Source: Colletes latitarsis (lineage: Eukaryota; Arthropoda; Insecta; Hymenoptera; Colletidae). From it: DNA of 64,000 nucleotides. Of the stretch, positions 60,701-64,000 are shown one piece after another (the stretch's first letter is position 1; each line of letters opens with the position of its first letter). The stretch is taken from NCBI RefSeq assembly GCF_051014445.1, contig NW_027488400.1, positions 106,932-170,931 of the forward strand, in the 5' to 3' direction. The notes under the pieces are model-generated. The model was given only the letters and a program-made list of their open reading frames with translations. It searched no databases and had not been told where the DNA came from. A program made the position numbers and the translations under genes.

Positions 60701-63700
60701 TTAAAATCATTCAATTTCATCTGATCATTGAAATTGAGTGAATATTTAATTATCAGAGTTATAGTAAAATTATAGTGAAATTACTAGGATGTATAAAAAA
60801 ATTTACTTAATAATGAAATTAAAATCATTCAATTTCATCTGATCATTGAAATTGAGTGAATATTTAATTATCAGAGTTATAGTAAAATTATAGTGAAATT
60901 ACTAGGATGTATAAAAAAATTTACTTAATAATGAAATTAAAATCATTCAATTTCATCTGATCATTGAAATTGAGTGAATATTTAATTATCAGAGTTATAG
61001 TAAAATTATAGTGAAATTACTAGGATGTATAAAAAAATTTACTTAATAATGAAATTAAAATCATTCAATTTCATCTGATCATTGAAATTGAGTGAATATT
61101 TAATTATCAGAGTTATAGTAAAATTATAGTGAAATTACTAGGATGTATAAAAAAATTTACTTAATAATGAAATTAAAATCATTCAATTTCATCTGATCAT
61201 TGAAATTGAGTGAATATTTAATTATCAGAGTTATAGTAAAATTATAGTGAAATTACTAGGATGTATAAAAAAATTTACTTAATAATGAAATTAAAATCAT
61301 TCAATTTCATCTGATCATTGAAATTGAGTGAATATTTAATTATCAGAGTTATAGTAAAATTATAGTGAAATTACTAGGATGTATAAAAAAATTTACTTAA
61401 TAATGAAATTAAAATCATTCAATTTCATCTGATCATTGAAATTGAGTGAATATTTAATTATCAGAGTTATAGTAAAATTATAGTGAAATTACTAGGATGT
61501 ATAAAAAAATTTACTTAATAATGAAATTAAAATCATTCAATTTCATCTGATCATTGAAATTGAGTGAATATTTAATTATCAGAGTTATAGTAAAATTATA
61601 GTGAAATTACTAGGATGTATAAAAAAATTTACTTAATAATGAAATTAAAATCATTCAATTTCATCTGATCATTGAAATTGAGTGAATATTTAATTATCAG
61701 AGTTATAGTAAAATTATAGTGAAATTACTAGGATGTATAAAAAAATTTACTTAATAATGAAATTAAAATCATTCAATTTCATCTGATCATTGAAATTGAG
61801 TGAATATTTAATTATCAGAGTTATAGTAAAATTATAGTGAAATTACTAGGATGTATAAAAAAATTTACTTAATAATGAAATTAAAATCATTCAATTTCAT
61901 CTGATCATTGAAATTGAGTGAATATTTAATTATCAGAGTTATAGTAAAATTATAGTGAAATTACTAGGATGTATAAAAAAATTTACTTAATAATGAAATT
62001 AAAATCATTCAATTTCATCTGATCATTGAAATTGAGTGAATATTTAATTATCAGAGTTATAGTAAAATTATAGTGAAATTACTAGGATGTATAAAAAAAT
62101 TTACTTAATAATGAAATTAAAATCATTCAATTTCATCTGATCATTGAAATTGAGTGAATATTTAATTATCAGAGTTATAGTAAAATTATAGTGAAATTAC
62201 TAGGATGTATAAAAAAATTTACTTAATAATGAAATTAAAATCATTCAATTTCATCTGATCATTGAAATTGAGTGAATATTTAATTATCAGAGTTATAGTA
62301 AAATTATAGTGAAATTACTAGGATGTATAAAAAAATTTACTTAATAATGAAATTAAAATCATTCAATTTCATCTGATCATTGAAATTGAGTGAATATTTA
62401 ATTATCAGAGTTATAGTAAAATTATAGTGAAATTACTAGGATGTATAAAAAAATTTACTTAATAATGAAATTAAAATCATTCAATTTCATCTGATCATTG
62501 AAATTGAGTGAATATTTAATTATCAGAGTTATAGTAAAATTATAGTGAAATTACTAGGATGTATAAAAAAATTTACTTAATAATGAAATTAAAATCATTC
62601 AATTTCATCTGATCATTGAAATTGAGTGAATATTTAATTATCAGAGTTATAGTAAAATTATAGTGAAATTACTAGGATGTATAAAAAAATTTACTTAATA
62701 ATGAAATTAAAATCATTCAATTTCATCTGATCATTGAAATTGAGTGAATATTTAATTATCAGAGTTATAGTAAAATTATAGTGAAATTACTAGGATGTAT
62801 AAAAAAATTTACTTAATAATGAAATTAAAATCATTCAATTTCATCTGATCATTGAAATTGAGTGAATATTTAATTATCAGAGTTATAGTAAAATTATAGT
62901 GAAATTACTAGGATGTATAAAAAAATTTACTTAATAATGAAATTAAAATCATTCAATTTCATCTGATCATTGAAATTGAGTGAATATTTAATTATCAGAG
63001 TTATAGTAAAATTATAGTGAAATTACTAGGATGTATAAAAAAATTTACTTAATAATGAAATTAAAATCATTCAATTTCATCTGATCATTGAAATTGAGTG
63101 AATATTTAATTATCAGAGTTATAGTAAAATTATAGTGAAATTACTAGGATGTATAAAAAAATTTACTTAATAATGAAATTAAAATCATTCAATTTCATCT
63201 GATCATTGAAATTGAGTGAATATTTAATTATCAGAGTTATAGTAAAATTATAGTGAAATTACTAGGATGTATAAAAAAATTTACTTAATAATGAAATTAA
63301 AATCATTCAATTTCATCTGATCATTGAAATTGAGTGAATATTTAATTATCAGAGTTATAGTAAAATTATAGTGAAATTACTAGGATGTATAAAAAAATTT
63401 ACTTAATAATGAAATTAAAATCATTCAATTTCATCTGATCATTGAAATTGAGTGAATATTTAATTATCAGAGTTATAGTAAAATTATAGTGAAATTACTA
63501 GGATGTATAAAAAAATTTACTTAATAATGAAATTAAAATCATTCAATTTCATCTGATCATTGAAATTGAGTGAATATTTAATTATCAGAGTTATAGTAAA
63601 ATTATAGTGAAATTACTAGGATGTATAAAAAAATTTACTTAATAATGAAATTAAAATCATTCAATTTCATCTGATCATTGAAATTGAGTGAATATTTAAT

Positions 63701-64000
63701 TATCAGAGTTATAGTAAAATTATAGTGAAATTACTAGGATGTATAAAAAAATTTACTTAATAATGAAATTAAAATCATTCAATTTCATCTGATCATTGAA
63801 ATTGAGTGAATATTTAATTATCAGAGTTATAGTAAAATTATAGTGAAATTACTAGGATGTATAAAAAAATTTACTTAATAATGAAATTAAAATCATTCAA
63901 TTTCATCTGATCATTGAAATTGAGTGAATATTTAATTATCAGAGTTATAGTAAAATTATAGTGAAATTACTAGGATGTATAAAAAAATTTACTTAATAAT
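57777..64000 (-). repeat. 118-bp satellite array, right arm, second pass, cut by window end
   Basis: About 52.7 inverted satellite units are visible before the window ends. The TTTATTTAA pair near the centre (58450, 58568) matches the first pass. The later TTTATTTAA units of the first pass (expected near 59984 and beyond) are all TTTACTTAA here, so this array is not a copy of 24146-30625. Confidence 0.93.

Noticed and set aside
1..64000. Nuclear mitochondrial insertion (numt)
   Set aside because: All 13 protein genes are intact in the mitochondrial code, rRNA cores are conserved, no nuclear flank is seen, and the genes recur unchanged in the second pass.

Overview
The window is animal mitochondrial DNA, almost certainly from an insect. 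Genes only read through when TGA is Trp, ATA is Met and AGA/AGG are Ser (invertebrate mitochondrial code). Base composition is extremely AT-rich. All 13 standard mitochondrial protein genes, both rRNAs and 21 of the 22 expected tRNAs can be identified. The tRNA shuffles (trnD-trnK order, a rearranged I/Q/M cluster, a rearranged A-R-N-S1-E-F cluster, displaced trnW) suggest a parasitoid hymenopteran. That placement is an inference from layout, not from a database match.

The window passes through the same molecule about 1.8 times. Position 1 (inside trnP) recurs at 35874, so the first-pass unit length is 35873 bp. Gene block, first pass: trnP(end) trnT(-) nad4L nad4 trnH nad5 trnF (+), trnS1(-) trnE(+) trnN(-) trnA(-) trnR(+), nad3 trnG cox3 atp6 atp8 trnK trnD cox2 trnL2 cox1 trnW (-), trnY trnC (+), nad2 trnI (-) trnQ (+) trnM (-). 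Then comes a huge control region (10358-30625), then rrnS, a tRNA-like element in the trnV slot, rrnL, trnL1 and nad1 (+), trnS2 cob nad6 (-), and trnP (+). The second pass repeats trnP through the inner control region and ends inside the right-hand satellite array.

The genes themselves are ordinary: seven Complex I subunits, cytochrome b, three cytochrome oxidase subunits and two ATP synthase subunits, with the RNAs to translate them. They are packed with tRNAs as punctuation, and many proteins start directly after a tRNA.

The control region is the exceptional part. It is about 20.3 kb, longer than the roughly 15.6 kb gene block, and is built as a giant imperfect palindrome. From the outside in, each arm has an array of a 118-bp satellite, three 71-bp repeats, an AT-rich block with a 17-base homopolymer, and a set of 270-bp repeats. 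The arms meet at a TA-rich centre near 21722. They differ in copy number (about 78 against 55 satellite units; 6 against 7 of the 270-bp units). The second pass differs again: its left array is exactly 19 units shorter and its right array has other variant units. The two passes are therefore not a simple copied contig.

Other points of interest: trnC and trnW share a 40-base segment in inverted orientation that differs only at the first anticodon base; a 41-bp tandem duplication has pulled apart the normally overlapping nad4L and nad4; no tRNA-Val with a TAC anticodon was found; and trnE and trnC lack a T arm.
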